Shown in pieces: positions 1-7,408 of a DNA stretch of 24,803 nt. The notes under the pieces are model-generated. The model saw nothing but the letters and a program-made list of their open reading frames with translations, was not told the DNA's origin and ran no database searches. The DNA comes from CAZWFW01 sp964633445. GTDB lineage: Archaea; Undinarchaeota; CAZWFW01. Within the stretch, counting starts at the first letter, position 1. Each line of letters begins with the position of its first letter. The stretch covers positions 1 through 24,803 of the forward strand of contig CAZWFW010000009.1 of assembly GCA_964633445.1 (NCBI GenBank). The letters run 5' to 3'. The position numbers and the translations under genes were made by a program.

Positions 1-38
1 TCTCTTACGGAGGGAGACTTCCCGCCGATAGAGTTAAA
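1..38 (+). repeat. Dispersed hairpin-pair repeat, copy 1 (cut by window start)
   Basis: Positions 16-38 (beginning GACTTCCCGCCGA and ending GAGTTAAA) match 5081-5103 at 21 of 23 bases. The part to the left, 1-17, can form a degenerate hairpin (TCTC with GAGA), at the same place as a much better hairpin in the 5061-5099 copy. The window edge may cut off further sequence. It is non-coding and lies upstream of the rpoK promoter. It could be a relic of an IS200/IS605-type end or a chromosomal small palindromic element; the sequence alone does not decide. Confidence 0.55.
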
Positions 39-61
39 TCTGAAAAACTGAAAATTTTAGA

Positions 62-97
62 AGGGAACTTGATCCTAATTAACTTTTTGACTTTTGA
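62..97. repeat. Short relic matching the end region of the insertion sequence at 22397-22831
   Basis: These 36 bases match 22778-22812 at about 31 positions with one gap, including the shared string TTGACTTTTGA. In the second copy this stretch lies about 10 bases inside the terminal inverted repeat of a decayed IS6-like element, just upstream of the transposase reading frame. Here no transposase coding and no clear terminal repeat remain, so this is probably a leftover end of another copy. Between it and rpoK (98-203) I see only the rpoK promoter. Confidence 0.5.
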
Positions 98-151
98 TTT
101 TGATAAATTAGTAGCTTACTGTGGTGAATAAATTTATATATGAGAAGAGCA

Positions 152-165
152 AGTTATAAATATTT
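152..165 (+). promoter_or_regulatory. Probable rpoK-rps17e promoter (TATA box)
   Basis: The AT-rich motif TTATAAATATTT lies about 45 bases before the proposed rpoK start. With the usual archaeal spacing of about 25-27 bases from TATA box to transcription start, the transcript would begin near 183-188 and carry a very short leader. This is inferred from motif and spacing only. Confidence 0.5.
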
Positions 166-203
166 TCACATTAACTTACGATTTTATCAAACTAAATTTT
201 TTA

Positions 204-467
204 TTGGAGGTGGTCGAGTCGTTTCCTTTAGATAGGCTAACAAAATATGAAGTCGCAAGAATAATTGGAGCAAGGGCTCTACAAATATCTTTGGGTGCTC
301 CTGTATTAATTAAACCTCCTAAAGAAGTTACGGATCCAATTGATCTTGCGATATTGGAATTTAAGAAAGGAGTAGTGCCTCTTGTTGTTGTCAGAAAACT
401 GCCAAATAATAAGAAAGTTGTCGTGAACATGAGAGAGGCTATTAAAAATTATTTGAAGTTGTACTAA
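204..467 (+). CDS. rpoK: DNA-directed RNA polymerase subunit K (archaeal Rpb6/omega counterpart)
   Basis: Small structural subunit of the archaeal RNA polymerase, needed for assembly of the core. The 87-residue product carries the diagnostic block LTKYEVARIIGARALQISLG, followed by a PVLI segment and the IAxxEFxxGVxPLVVVR pattern of RpoK. Length and motif order fit a complete archaeal protein. The start is TTG at 204. A GTG at 210 is possible, and the GGAGGTGG stretch at 207-214 resembles a ribosome-binding site but has no in-frame start codon at the right distance behind it. The short predicted leader fits a leaderless or near-leaderless start. The stop is one base before rps17e, so the two are an operon. 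rpoK is separated here from the S13-S4-S11 block to which it is often linked in archaea. Confidence 0.95.
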   Translation: MEVVESFPLDRLTKYEVARIIGARALQISLGAPVLIKPPKEVTDPIDLAILEFKKGVVPLVVVRKLPNNKKVVVNMREAIKNYLKLY

Positions 468-468
468 A

Positions 469-669
469 ATGGGGAATATAAGACCTACGATGATTAAAAG
501 ATTTGCGATGAAACTGCTTAATGAGTACAGGGACAGATTTACGCAGGATTTTGAGCATAATAAAAAAGTTTTGAGGAAAATTTGCAAGGAAAAGGGTTAT
601 TTGATTAGTGCTAAGGTGAGAAACCAAGTTGCTGGTTATATCACAAGGATTCTAGATAGAGAGGAATAG
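469..669 (+). CDS. rps17e: 30S ribosomal protein S17e
   Basis: Small-subunit ribosomal protein shared by archaea and eukaryotes. The 66-residue product begins MGNIRPTMIKRFAMKLL and contains DRFTQDFEHNKKVL and a C-terminal KVRNQVAGYITRIL, all hallmarks of archaeal S17e, and the length is typical. It follows rpoK after one base and is probably translationally coupled to it. Its last 29 bases overlap the end of the convergent kinase gene on the minus strand. Confidence 0.95.
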   Translation: MGNIRPTMIKRFAMKLLNEYRDRFTQDFEHNKKVLRKICKEKGYLISAKVRNQVAGYITRILDREE

Positions 670-1267
670 TTTTCTTTCTTTTCTCCTTCAGAAGATTTTT
701 AATGTTCTTAATATCATCGCTTGTGAGATTGAATATATATCTAAGCCTTTTAGCAATGTTGCTAGACGGATTAAAAAATAGGTAGTGCATTAGTTTTTCG
801 AAGTTTTTTCCTTTCTCAAAGGAAACTCTACCAAAATCTATGATAAATGGATTATTTTTGTGTAAAATTATATGTTTATGTGCTCTACTCAGTTCCAAGT
901 TTGTAACTTTCAAACTATCAAGTTTCAAAGCTTTTTCCAATATTTTTATTATGAGTTTCCTGACTTTTTTTATATCTTTTTCGTTCATAACATACTTTTC
1001 AAAAAAGGGTCCTGATAGAAATTCCATTAAGATGCATCTTCTAAAAATTCTAAAGACCTTAGGTGCAGCTCTAACCTTGCTTGCTTTTTTTAGAGCGACA
1101 GCCTCTCTGTAGGAATATTTTGCCTTTTTCTTTAAAATCTTTACAGCGTAGCATCTTCCTTTCACTCTAGTTTTTATAACAATGCTACGCCACCCCTCAA
1201 ATATCTCAATGACTGGTATTTTTAAATTCCCTATCTTTAAAAATCTCCCCTTCTTAATGCTTTTCAT
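641..1267 (-). CDS. Small predicted Ser/Thr protein kinase-like protein (COG2112 type)
   Basis: A 208-residue protein with a compact kinase fold. Visible motifs are the ATP-binding lysine in YAVKIL (about residue 43), a downstream REA with the helix-C-type Glu, an SRAHKHIILH segment in the catalytic-loop region, and IIDFGR matching the metal-binding DFG. This pattern is that of the archaeal predicted kinases grouped as COG2112; substrates are not known to me. A GTG at 1276 and an ATG at 1273 are also in frame, but the ATG at 1267 has a GGTGAT ribosome-binding site at good distance, so I chose it. That site lies in the 3' arm of a possible hairpin (see 1268-1407). It is the third gene in a minus-strand series after the ASCH and GTPase genes and converges on rps17e with a 29-base overlap. 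Confidence 0.75.
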   Translation of the reverse strand: MKSIKKGRFLKIGNLKIPVIEIFEGWRSIVIKTRVKGRCYAVKILKKKAKYSYREAVALKKASKVRAAPKVFRIFRRCILMEFLSGPFFEKYVMNEKDIKKVRKLIIKILEKALKLDSLKVTNLELSRAHKHIILHKNNPFIIDFGRVSFEKGKNFEKLMHYLFFNPSSNIAKRLRYIFNLTSDDIKNIKNLLKEKRKKTIPLYLESL

Positions 1268-1407
1268 AAGCATCACCGCAAAAGACTACTATCTCAGACA
1301 GGTGGAGGAATTGCGGTAATGTTTTTAGTGTTATGGGTTGCGTAAACCAGCCCTTGCCAGAGTTCCAGTCGTGATGGAGGCATAAAGCCACTCATCCTAG
1401 ATTACAG
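1268..1407 (-). promoter_or_regulatory. Structured, GC-enriched leader or ncRNA upstream of the kinase gene
   Basis: This 140-base gap inside a same-strand gene series is clearly richer in GC than its surroundings. On the minus strand it holds the inverted repeat ACCGCAA (1317-1311) and TTGCGGT (1281-1275); the 3' arm overlaps the GGTGAT ribosome-binding site of the kinase. A CCTCCACC stretch in the loop (1308-1301) could also pair with that site. Further upstream, GATG...GGC / GCC...CATC forms a second interrupted hairpin around 1365-1390, and GGTT/AACC a third near 1340. It could be a cis-acting leader or a separate small RNA; I recognise no named family. Confidence 0.4.
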
Positions 1408-2493
1408 CTAAACTTTTAATCTTACAATATCACCATCCCTTAATGCAAAATTTAACCCGACTTTAAAAACTTTATTTTCTCTCCAAATTTTCGCATGTTT
1501 AGCTTTTATTCTTAACTTTTCTGCTAGATCTTCAACAATACTTCCTTTTCTAAGAACAATCGGTTTATCTTCAACCTTATTTTTTGGTTTTAAATAAACT
1601 CTTACCAAATCAAGCTTTTTCCATATCTCCCTTCTAACGTTTTCAAGCCCTTTAAGCGTTACTGCTGAAACACTTAGGTAATCCTTTCTTTCCAAGATAT
1701 CCGCTTTGTTTGTAACAAAAATTGCCTTTTTATAGCAAACTCCTCTATCCAAAATCTCTTCGATATCTTCAAGAGTAGCTCCCTCCATAACTTTTATGTA
1801 CGCATTAAAAATCTTTTTACTATTAAGCAATTGTATAACATCCTCAATTTTACATTTCAGCTTTTCCTTTCCTACAATCTCAATACCACCACATACTGTT
1901 TTCTCAACGTATACTTCTGGTCTCTTCTTATTCAGTTTAATTCTTGCAATTCTCAGCTCCTCTCTTATGATCTTCTCTTGCTTTTCTGCTTCCCAAGGAT
2001 CTAGCAAAACTAAAAGCAGGTCGCAGTTTCTAATTACTGAAATGTATTTTGCAAGCAAGCCTTTTCTTTCAGCAAAACCTTCCTGAAATGCTGGCAGTTC
2101 TACGATTTGAATTTTGGCACCACCATAGTTAAGCATACCAATCTCTGGTTTTGTTGTAGTGAAAGGATACTCGGCAATTTTAACATCAACATTGGTTAAT
2201 GCTTTCAGTAGTGATGATTTGCCAACATTTGGATAACCTATGATAGCTACTTGAGCAACACCCTCTTTCTTAACGTTATATTTATCGAATCCACCCTTTT
2301 TGGATTTTCTTTCGCATGTTTCTCTTAATTCCGCGAGTCTTCGCTTTAACTGGGCTCTAAGATTCTCTGTGCCTTTGTGCTTCGGGATTAGTGCTAGAGC
2401 TTTTTTCAAAGCTTTTATCTTTTCAGTGATACTTTTAGCTTTCCTATACTCTTCGAGAGCCTCCTCAGCTTCAGCAGTCAGATTTGCAGGCAT
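1408..2493 (-). CDS. TGS-domain GTPase of the OBG/DRG superfamily
   Basis: The 361-residue protein has a helical, charged N-terminus (1-80), a G domain (about 80-297) and a C-terminal TGS domain (about 298-361). G1 is GYPNVGKSS (86-94), the G2 region is FTTTKPE (111-117), G4 is TNKAD (261-265) and G5 is VSA (275-277). G3, normally DxPG in DRG proteins, reads VELPAF (131-136), so both the usual Asp and Gly are missing. DRG-type GTPases are linked to translation and ribosomes; the role of this variant is unknown to me. An insertion of about 40 residues (190-235) separates the two halves of the G domain. It starts eight bases after the ASCH gene, which suggests co-transcription. Confidence 0.85.
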   Translation of the reverse strand: MPANLTAEAEEALEEYRKAKSITEKIKALKKALALIPKHKGTENLRAQLKRRLAELRETCERKSKKGGFDKYNVKKEGVAQVAIIGYPNVGKSSLLKALTNVDVKIAEYPFTTTKPEIGMLNYGGAKIQIVELPAFQEGFAERKGLLAKYISVIRNCDLLLVLLDPWEAEKQEKIIREELRIARIKLNKKRPEVYVEKTVCGGIEIVGKEKLKCKIEDVIQLLNSKKIFNAYIKVMEGATLEDIEEILDRGVCYKKAIFVTNKADILERKDYLSVSAVTLKGLENVRREIWKKLDLVRVYLKPKNKVEDKPIVLRKGSIVEDLAEKLRIKAKHAKIWRENKVFKVGLNFALRDGDIVRLKV

Positions 2494-2501
2494 TTTTAAA
2501 T

Positions 2502-3098
2502 TTATTCTCTTTTTTTCGTATGTTCTGAATCAATTATACCTACTTCTTTAAGCTCCTCATAGGCTTTTCTTAAGACATCTCTAACAATCCTTCTATGCTC
2601 TAATCCGCCAAGTCTTCTAGCCACACTCCTTATGCTCCCCTTATTCTCAACAAGCATCTTTAGAATAAGTTCGTCAGCTTTTTCAAGCTTCAAGTGCTCC
2701 AACGCAAGCTTTGCGATCTCTTTTGGCTTATACTTTCCGTAATGCATAATCTCTGGTTCCATAGCTTCAGTAAACTTCTCAGTAATTTCGAACTCTATTA
2801 TTGTTACTTCAGCATTATCTGTAAGTCTCTTTCTATAATGTTTTTTAAGAGCTCTGAGCAACTCATCTTTATTTGCGAAACCATCTTTTTTCGCATCTTC
2901 ATCACTTAACTCGCTCACCTTTTTAGCTTTGCAATCCTTTATTAAAGCCTTTGCAACAATTTTACCTCCAGAATTTATGAGAACCGTTTCTCCTTTGCTA
3001 AATTTAGCCATTTTCTTGCGTTTAAGTCTGATTGTGCTTTTCTTTTCGCCTCTTAAAATCTTCCTAAGATATTTGCTATCTATGCATAAATGCTTCAT
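2502..3098 (-). CDS. ASCH/PUA-like domain protein with C-terminal helical domain
   Basis: From the ATG at 3098 the product is 198 residues. The N-terminal ~110 residues look like an ASCH domain (PUA-like fold): a start of KYLRKILRGEKKSTIRLKR, then KGETVLINSG, and a closing strand EVTIIEFEIT. ASCH domains are predicted RNA-binding modules. The C-terminal ~80 residues are helical and contain SIRSVARRLGGLEHRRIVRD, which resembles a helix-turn-helix. An upstream in-frame start at 3158 would add 20 residues (SAIRCRKSKI...) that do not fit the domain, and a TATA-like stretch lies between the two starts, so I prefer 3098. It is first in the run with the TGS GTPase. Confidence 0.75.
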   Translation of the reverse strand: MKHLCIDSKYLRKILRGEKKSTIRLKRKKMAKFSKGETVLINSGGKIVAKALIKDCKAKKVSELSDEDAKKDGFANKDELLRALKKHYRKRLTDNAEVTIIEFEITEKFTEAMEPEIMHYGKYKPKEIAKLALEHLKLEKADELILKMLVENKGSIRSVARRLGGLEHRRIVRDVLRKAYEELKEVGIIDSEHTKKRE

Positions 3099-3224
3099 TT
3101 TTTGAATATTTGGGTTGTCAACTCTTATTTTACTTTTTCTGCAGCGTATAGCTGACAAGCTTTTTTATTTTTTGACTCATTTGAGCTTTAAAAATCTATG
3201 GTTGTAAGACGCGTTGTGAGGATA

Positions 3225-3252
3225 CTATAAATTTAAATATATTTTATATTCT
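3225..3252 (+). promoter_or_regulatory. Probable ogg promoter (TATA box)
   Basis: A continuous AT stretch containing CTATAAATTTAAATATATTTTATAT precedes the ATG at 3268 by roughly 25-40 bases, as expected for a leaderless archaeal transcript. The exact TATA position within the stretch cannot be fixed by eye. Confidence 0.45.
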
Positions 3253-3267
3253 TCTTTTTATCCTAAA

Positions 3268-3897
3268 ATGAAGCGCCTTATCCTAGATCTAAAGGAGATA
3301 ACTACCAATGTGGATGTCAGTAATCTGGTAAGGATGAGAATGAAGGAGTTTGAAGATTTAGGCAAAGAGACTTTTACTGAAATTTTCAAAGAATTGTGCT
3401 TTTGTATGCTAACTGCAAATTTTAGTGCAAAACGAGCGATAGAGATTCAAAAGAGAATAGGGGACAGATTTTTGACTCTATCTAAACAGGAACTTGAAAC
3501 CAAGCTTAGAGATCTTGGATATAGATTTCCAAGGACGAGAGCTAGGTATATTGTTGAAGCAAGAAAAATTATGGAGGGTATTAGAGAAATTCTTAGTTCT
3601 AATTTAAGTGAGTATGAAAAGAGGGAGTGGTTAGTTAGAAGTGTTAAGGGATTTGGTTATAAAGAGGCAAGTCATTTTTTAAGAAATATTGGTTATAAAG
3701 ATGTGGCAATTATAGATTTCCACATTCTGGACATATTGAAGCAATATTCCATAGTTAAGAAAACAAAAAATTTGACAAAGCAAAAATATCTCGAAATTGA
3801 GGAAAAACTTAGAAAAATAGCTAAAAAATTAAACATAAGCTTAGCAGAGCTCGATTTGTATTTGTGGTATATGGAGACAGGAAACGTTCTAAAGTAG
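3268..3897 (+). CDS. ogg: 8-oxoguanine DNA glycosylase/AP lyase, archaeal Ogg2 type (COG1059)
   Basis: A base-excision-repair enzyme that removes oxidised guanine and cuts the abasic site. The 209-residue product has the helix-hairpin-helix segment VKGFGYKEASHFLRNIGY (about residues 130-147), holding the lysine used as nucleophile in this family, followed by the IIDFHIL segment with the catalytic Asp of HhH-GPD glycosylases. The C-terminus WYMETGNVLK ends in a lysine, as in Ogg2 proteins, where the terminal Lys contacts the damaged base. Length and order match complete archaeal Ogg2 proteins. It is divergent from the ASCH-GTPase-kinase series and has its own AT-rich promoter. Confidence 0.9.
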   Translation: MKRLILDLKEITTNVDVSNLVRMRMKEFEDLGKETFTEIFKELCFCMLTANFSAKRAIEIQKRIGDRFLTLSKQELETKLRDLGYRFPRTRARYIVEARKIMEGIREILSSNLSEYEKREWLVRSVKGFGYKEASHFLRNIGYKDVAIIDFHILDILKQYSIVKKTKNLTKQKYLEIEEKLRKIAKKLNISLAELDLYLWYMETGNVLK

Positions 3898-3952
3898 CTC
3901 TTAAAATGAAAGACTAGAAGAATTTAAATTAGGTAAATTAAATACCAAGTTT

Positions 3953-4150
3953 ATGAACCTAGAAGTTATTAAGCATAGCGTATTTTCTGGAGTAATTGGT
4001 ACAGTGTGTGGGTTTATAGCTGTAACTCTGGTACATATGGCAGGAGTGCAGTTTACAGCTTTTAAGCAAGCAGCTATAGTAGTTATAATAGCAAGTTTCT
4101 TTTCAGCATTTTTCGCAGCGTGCTTTGCGTTAAAGAGGAGATTGGAGTAA
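3953..4150 (+). CDS. Small two-helix membrane protein
   Basis: A 65-residue hydrophobic protein with two predicted membrane helices, about residues 10-30 (VFSGVIGTVCGFIAVTLVHMA) and 41-60 (AAIVVIIASFFSAFFAACFA), and a basic C-terminus KRRLE. I do not recognise a family. A TATA-like TTTAAATTA lies about 25 bases before the ATG, which suggests a near-leaderless message. It opens a three-gene operon with a six-helix membrane protein and a winged-helix regulator; the gap to the next start is two bases. Confidence 0.65.
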   Translation: MNLEVIKHSVFSGVIGTVCGFIAVTLVHMAGVQFTAFKQAAIVVIIASFFSAFFAACFALKRRLE

Positions 4151-4152
4151 AA

Positions 4153-4785
4153 ATGAGGGAAAAAAATGAAATAAAATTAGCTGACTTGATAATGAGGCTT
4201 GAGAGATATAGATATACCTTGCTAGTAAGCTTCTCTTGGCCTATATTTGGTATGGCTATTGGAGGAGTAATTTGCATAATTGACGCCACTCTTCTAATCT
4301 CTAGAATATCTGGGGTTTCTATTGGGCCATATATATGGGGCATCATTGCAGTGCCTGTTATAGCGGGAGCACTATTGTACGGTAAGTTAGTGAAGTACTT
4401 ACCAAAAGATATTCAAATTGGAAAGAAACAAGCGTTTCTGCAAGTTTTGTCTCTCGTTTTACCTTTTATCTTCGCATATTCTTATCCAAGTAACCCATTC
4501 TACTACTGCGTAATATGGTACCCGGCTTTAGGTGTAGGATTGTTCCTGAATAGCCTTATACTAGCAAAACTCACAAAGAACGCTATTTCGGTGGAAACAT
4601 TAAGATTGGCTTCCTTGTTAATACTAGTAAGCTCTCCTATAATCTTATACCTAAAGAAATTTTCTGAAAGCTTTTATGGTATCCTAGCATCTGGATTGCT
4701 ACTTAACGGTTTGATGATACTTATTTATTTAATTGCAGCTCTAGTAAGCATTTTTAGGGCTGAAAAAGTTGTTTTAGAAGGATGA
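4153..4785 (+). CDS. Polytopic membrane protein of unknown function
   Basis: A 210-residue protein with about six hydrophobic helices after a charged N-terminal helix (MREKNEIKLADLIMRLERYR). The helices lie near residues 23-50, 57-80, 93-112, 116-138, 150-166 and 176-202. I see no catalytic motif. The ATG at 4153 is preceded by GGAG and follows the previous stop at 4148-4150. A longer in-frame start at 4120 would overlap the upstream gene and is less likely. Its stop overlaps the start of the regulator gene as ATGA, indicating coupled translation. The context suggests a membrane system whose expression is tied to the winged-helix protein. Confidence 0.7.
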   Translation: MREKNEIKLADLIMRLERYRYTLLVSFSWPIFGMAIGGVICIIDATLLISRISGVSIGPYIWGIIAVPVIAGALLYGKLVKYLPKDIQIGKKQAFLQVLSLVLPFIFAYSYPSNPFYYCVIWYPALGVGLFLNSLILAKLTKNAISVETLRLASLLILVSSPIILYLKKFSESFYGILASGLLLNGLMILIYLIAALVSIFRAEKVVLEG

Positions 4786-5057
4786 ATTTAGATGATGACA
4801 TTGTAAATGCTAAACGGCTAGTTATAATGTCACTACTTTTTCTGCTGAGGGAGGTACGGGAAAGTGACTTAAGGAGGATTACAGACCTATCTTGGGGTTG
4901 CTTAAGCACACATTTGGCAAGACTTGAAAAGAAGGGATATATTGAAAGAAAGAGAAAGCTTACAGCAAAAGGTTTTCACACTGTTATAAGAATAACTGAA
5001 AAGGGATATAAAAAATATTACCAGGAGGCAGAAAAACTTAGGAAACTTTTGCGCTGA
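4782..5057 (+). CDS. Winged-helix transcriptional regulator (HTH_34-like)
   Basis: A 91-residue DNA-binding protein: an N-terminal helix (VIMSLLFLLREV), a helix-turn-helix with recognition helix around WGCLSTHLARLEKKGYIERK (residues 38-57), and a wing ending in RITEKGYKKYYQE. This layout matches small one-domain MarR/ArsR-like archaeal regulators of the HTH_34 kind, which bind as dimers. It is coupled to the upstream membrane-protein gene by a 4-base ATGA overlap, so it probably regulates its own operon. The stop is followed directly by a dispersed hairpin element. Confidence 0.8.
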   Translation: MNLDDDIVNAKRLVIMSLLFLLREVRESDLRRITDLSWGCLSTHLARLEKKGYIERKRKLTAKGFHTVIRITEKGYKKYYQEAEKLRKLLR

Positions 5058-5060
5058 GCT

Positions 5061-5103
5061 ACTCCTCCCTTTCGGAAGGGGACTTCCCGCCGAAGGAGTT
5101 AAA
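5061..5103. repeat. Dispersed hairpin-pair repeat, copy 2 (best preserved)
   Basis: The outer pairing ACTC (5061-5064) with GAGT (5096-5099) encloses two hairpins: CCCTT-TCGG-AAGGG (5067-5080) and CTTC-CCGCC-GAAG (5083-5095), giving a possible three-way junction. Positions 5081-5103 match 16-38 at 21 of 23 bases, and the whole layout recurs at 18208-18241 with compensating changes. It sits between two convergent genes and overlaps the tmcA stop codon. Its layout recalls right-end hairpins of IS200/IS605-type elements, but no transposase or TnpB gene is next to it. Confidence 0.6.
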
Positions 5104-7408
5104 ATAGCTCTAAATCTTTAGATATCCTCTTTATAGTGTCTTTAATTTTATTTATAACCTTTTCCACACTCATATCAAATTTTCTAGCTGTCTTTATCCA
5201 ATTTTTGCACTGAAATACTCTGTAGATAAGTAATTCCTTTGTTTTTTTGTTAATTGGGTACTTAGTAAGGAAGGCATATTTCAGGAGCTCTCTGATGGCG
5301 TCGCATGTAATCTCATAGCTAAATATACCATTTAAATACATCTTAAGCCTATGTTTTTGATTTTCGTCAAGTTTAACCTCATAATTGAGCGGTTTACCAG
5401 AATCTAATAATAAGCGAACGACCTCTGGCTCAAGATCTGCGTAGGTATCCTGCATTGAACTTAGTAACCTTAACTTCATGCATAAATTCGCTTGTTCAAC
5501 AATCTCCGCAATTCTATCATCTAATGGCTTAATTACAACAACACTATACTCGCCACTGATTTCATTGCGGGAAGGGCTTATGTGCACAGGAATAAACTCA
5601 TTCTCTATCCAGAATTTAAGTAGATCATAGCTCGCACCAAACCCAGAGCCTATCCATTTGAATTTTCTTTTCTTAGCATCCTCCTCCAAGCATTTTAAAG
5701 CGAAGGAACCGATGCCTTTATTCATAACATCTGGATGCGTAGCAATTCTAACAACCCTGTATCCTTTGGATCTTGCGAAATCTATTGAATTGTAGTATTT
5801 TAAAATTAAATCTGGAATAACGTTACCCCTTGGCTTATAACCATTGAGCATTCTCTCGATATCCTCTTTTGGCAAACCACCTTCTCTAGCAATTTGTAAA
5901 GCATTGACAATCTTACCGCCTTTAGTTTTAATCACTCTAGCTTCATGATTAGGAGCGTCTGCAAGAAGGGCAACATCGCTAGGTCTATTTCTATAGTGAG
6001 CAAGAACGTAAATTCCTATGAATTGCCTTAGACTATCTTCATCTTTTGAGAACCATTTATTCAAATCGACTTCCTCATAAACAAGCTCATTGTTTTCAAT
6101 TTGACCTAGATCTTTTGCATCTAGCTTTGCGGGTTCGGCGTCAAGCAAAAGAGTGTCATAAAGCCACTTTTCAATAGGATCATTTTCAGCATATCTGATA
6201 GGTTCCTCCATATTAATTTCCTCAATCTTAATTAGAGCCTTCTTCTTAGCGTTCTGCAAGAATTTAACATTAAAACCTCTTCCAGCACCCTCGTAGCCAT
6301 GAATTGTTGTTGAGAATACAATTTTATCAAAATTCTTTATAAGTTGATTCAGTATTGGAACGTGTATTCCAGCGGCTTCATCTACAGCAAGAATTTCCGC
6401 TTTTTCTTGCAGAATTTTGCTCACCCTTACGTAAACAAATTTTATTTTCTTCGCATCCAAAATAACCAAATCTCTATCCCTGGTTCTTTTAATCTTGTAT
6501 TTTAATCTTTTTAAGGCGATTTCAGCGAATTTCAACAAAGTTTGGGCATTTTCTAGTTCTGGTGCAGTCACAGCTACTTTAACAGTACTTCTTTGCTTAG
6601 CAAGCATGTGCGCAACGCCCACTAATGCTAATCCTAGAGTAGCTGACTTACCACGACCTCTATTTGCAGTAATAACTAGGGCTATTCTCCCTTCCTCAAG
6701 CAACTTTTCTAAGAACTTTATAGCTTTGACCTGATCCTGAGTGGCTGCAAGCCTATAGATTGTTTTAGGAATTTTTATATTATTTGGAATTGCAATTTCT
6801 CCACTTTCTTTGGGTTTAGCGACTATTTTCTTCGGCAACTTAATGAATTCTTGCTTATCATAATCAACAATTAAAATGCCTTCATGTTCTTTGAGTTTAT
6901 TTATAAATCTCTTATTAAATCTCCTTTTAACATCATCTATTGTATACGGTGGGGTAACAAGATTTTTGTGAAATCCTGTCCACATCTCAGCCCATTTCTT
7001 CAGAGATGGAGCAATAATAAATATTAATCCACCTCCCCCGACAGTTTCTACAATTCTTCCAATATCGTTAGGATTTAGATCATAGGAAAGGTCCATAACG
7101 ACAACATCGAAGGTTCTGCCCATTATCTTGTTTGCTTCTTTAAAAGTTATCTTTGTAAATTTAATGTCAAATTCTCTAGCAAATTTAACGAATCTCTCAT
7201 AACCATGGGTATCCTTCTCTAAAGTATCCGTTGCGTAAAGGATTTCCTTCTCCTCGTAGTTCTTATAGATGTTCTTTATAATCTTCGCAACGAATTTGGT
7301 TTTGCTTTGTTTATCTCCACAAATAGCAATTAGTCTCCTCTGCTTACAAACCTGAGCTTCTCTTGCCAACACTTTTACTATTGCATATACTTTTTCTTCG
7401 AAACTCAT
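5099..7408 (-). CDS. tmcA: tRNA cytidine acetyltransferase TmcA
   Basis: Uses acetyl-CoA and ATP to make N4-acetylcytidine in RNA; the classical bacterial target is C34 of the elongator tRNA-Met (anticodon CAU), and archaeal homologues can be broader. The 769 residues fall into an N-terminal domain (1-~200), a helicase-like ATPase with Walker A TANRGRGKS (247-255) and Walker B region AVDEAAGI (341-348), a GNAT domain (~460-630) with the acetyl-CoA loop HPDVMNKGIGS (558-568), and a C-terminal tRNA-binding tail. Length and domain order are complete. It diverges from a tRNA gene with anticodon CAU only 81 bases away. The promoter TTATAAAT (7425-7434 on the minus strand) predicts a leaderless message. 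The stop codon lies inside a dispersed repeat. Confidence 0.93.
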   Translation of the reverse strand: MSFEEKVYAIVKVLAREAQVCKQRRLIAICGDKQSKTKFVAKIIKNIYKNYEEKEILYATDTLEKDTHGYERFVKFAREFDIKFTKITFKEANKIMGRTFDVVVMDLSYDLNPNDIGRIVETVGGGGLIFIIAPSLKKWAEMWTGFHKNLVTPPYTIDDVKRRFNKRFINKLKEHEGILIVDYDKQEFIKLPKKIVAKPKESGEIAIPNNIKIPKTIYRLAATQDQVKAIKFLEKLLEEGRIALVITANRGRGKSATLGLALVGVAHMLAKQRSTVKVAVTAPELENAQTLLKFAEIALKRLKYKIKRTRDRDLVILDAKKIKFVYVRVSKILQEKAEILAVDEAAGIHVPILNQLIKNFDKIVFSTTIHGYEGAGRGFNVKFLQNAKKKALIKIEEINMEEPIRYAENDPIEKWLYDTLLLDAEPAKLDAKDLGQIENNELVYEEVDLNKWFSKDEDSLRQFIGIYVLAHYRNRPSDVALLADAPNHEARVIKTKGGKIVNALQIAREGGLPKEDIERMLNGYKPRGNVIPDLILKYYNSIDFARSKGYRVVRIATHPDVMNKGIGSFALKCLEEDAKKRKFKWIGSGFGASYDLLKFWIENEFIPVHISPSRNEISGEYSVVVIKPLDDRIAEIVEQANLCMKLRLLSSMQDTYADLEPEVVRLLLDSGKPLNYEVKLDENQKHRLKMYLNGIFSYEITCDAIRELLKYAFLTKYPINKKTKELLIYRVFQCKNWIKTARKFDMSVEKVINKIKDTIKRISKDLELF

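Noticed and set aside
1318..1400. tRNA-like or H/ACA guide RNA in the leader gap
   Set aside because: No cloverleaf can be drawn, and the possible ACA ends lack a convincing kink-turn and pocket.
3098..3158. 20-residue N-terminal extension of the ASCH protein
   Set aside because: It falls outside the domain and spans the likely promoter.
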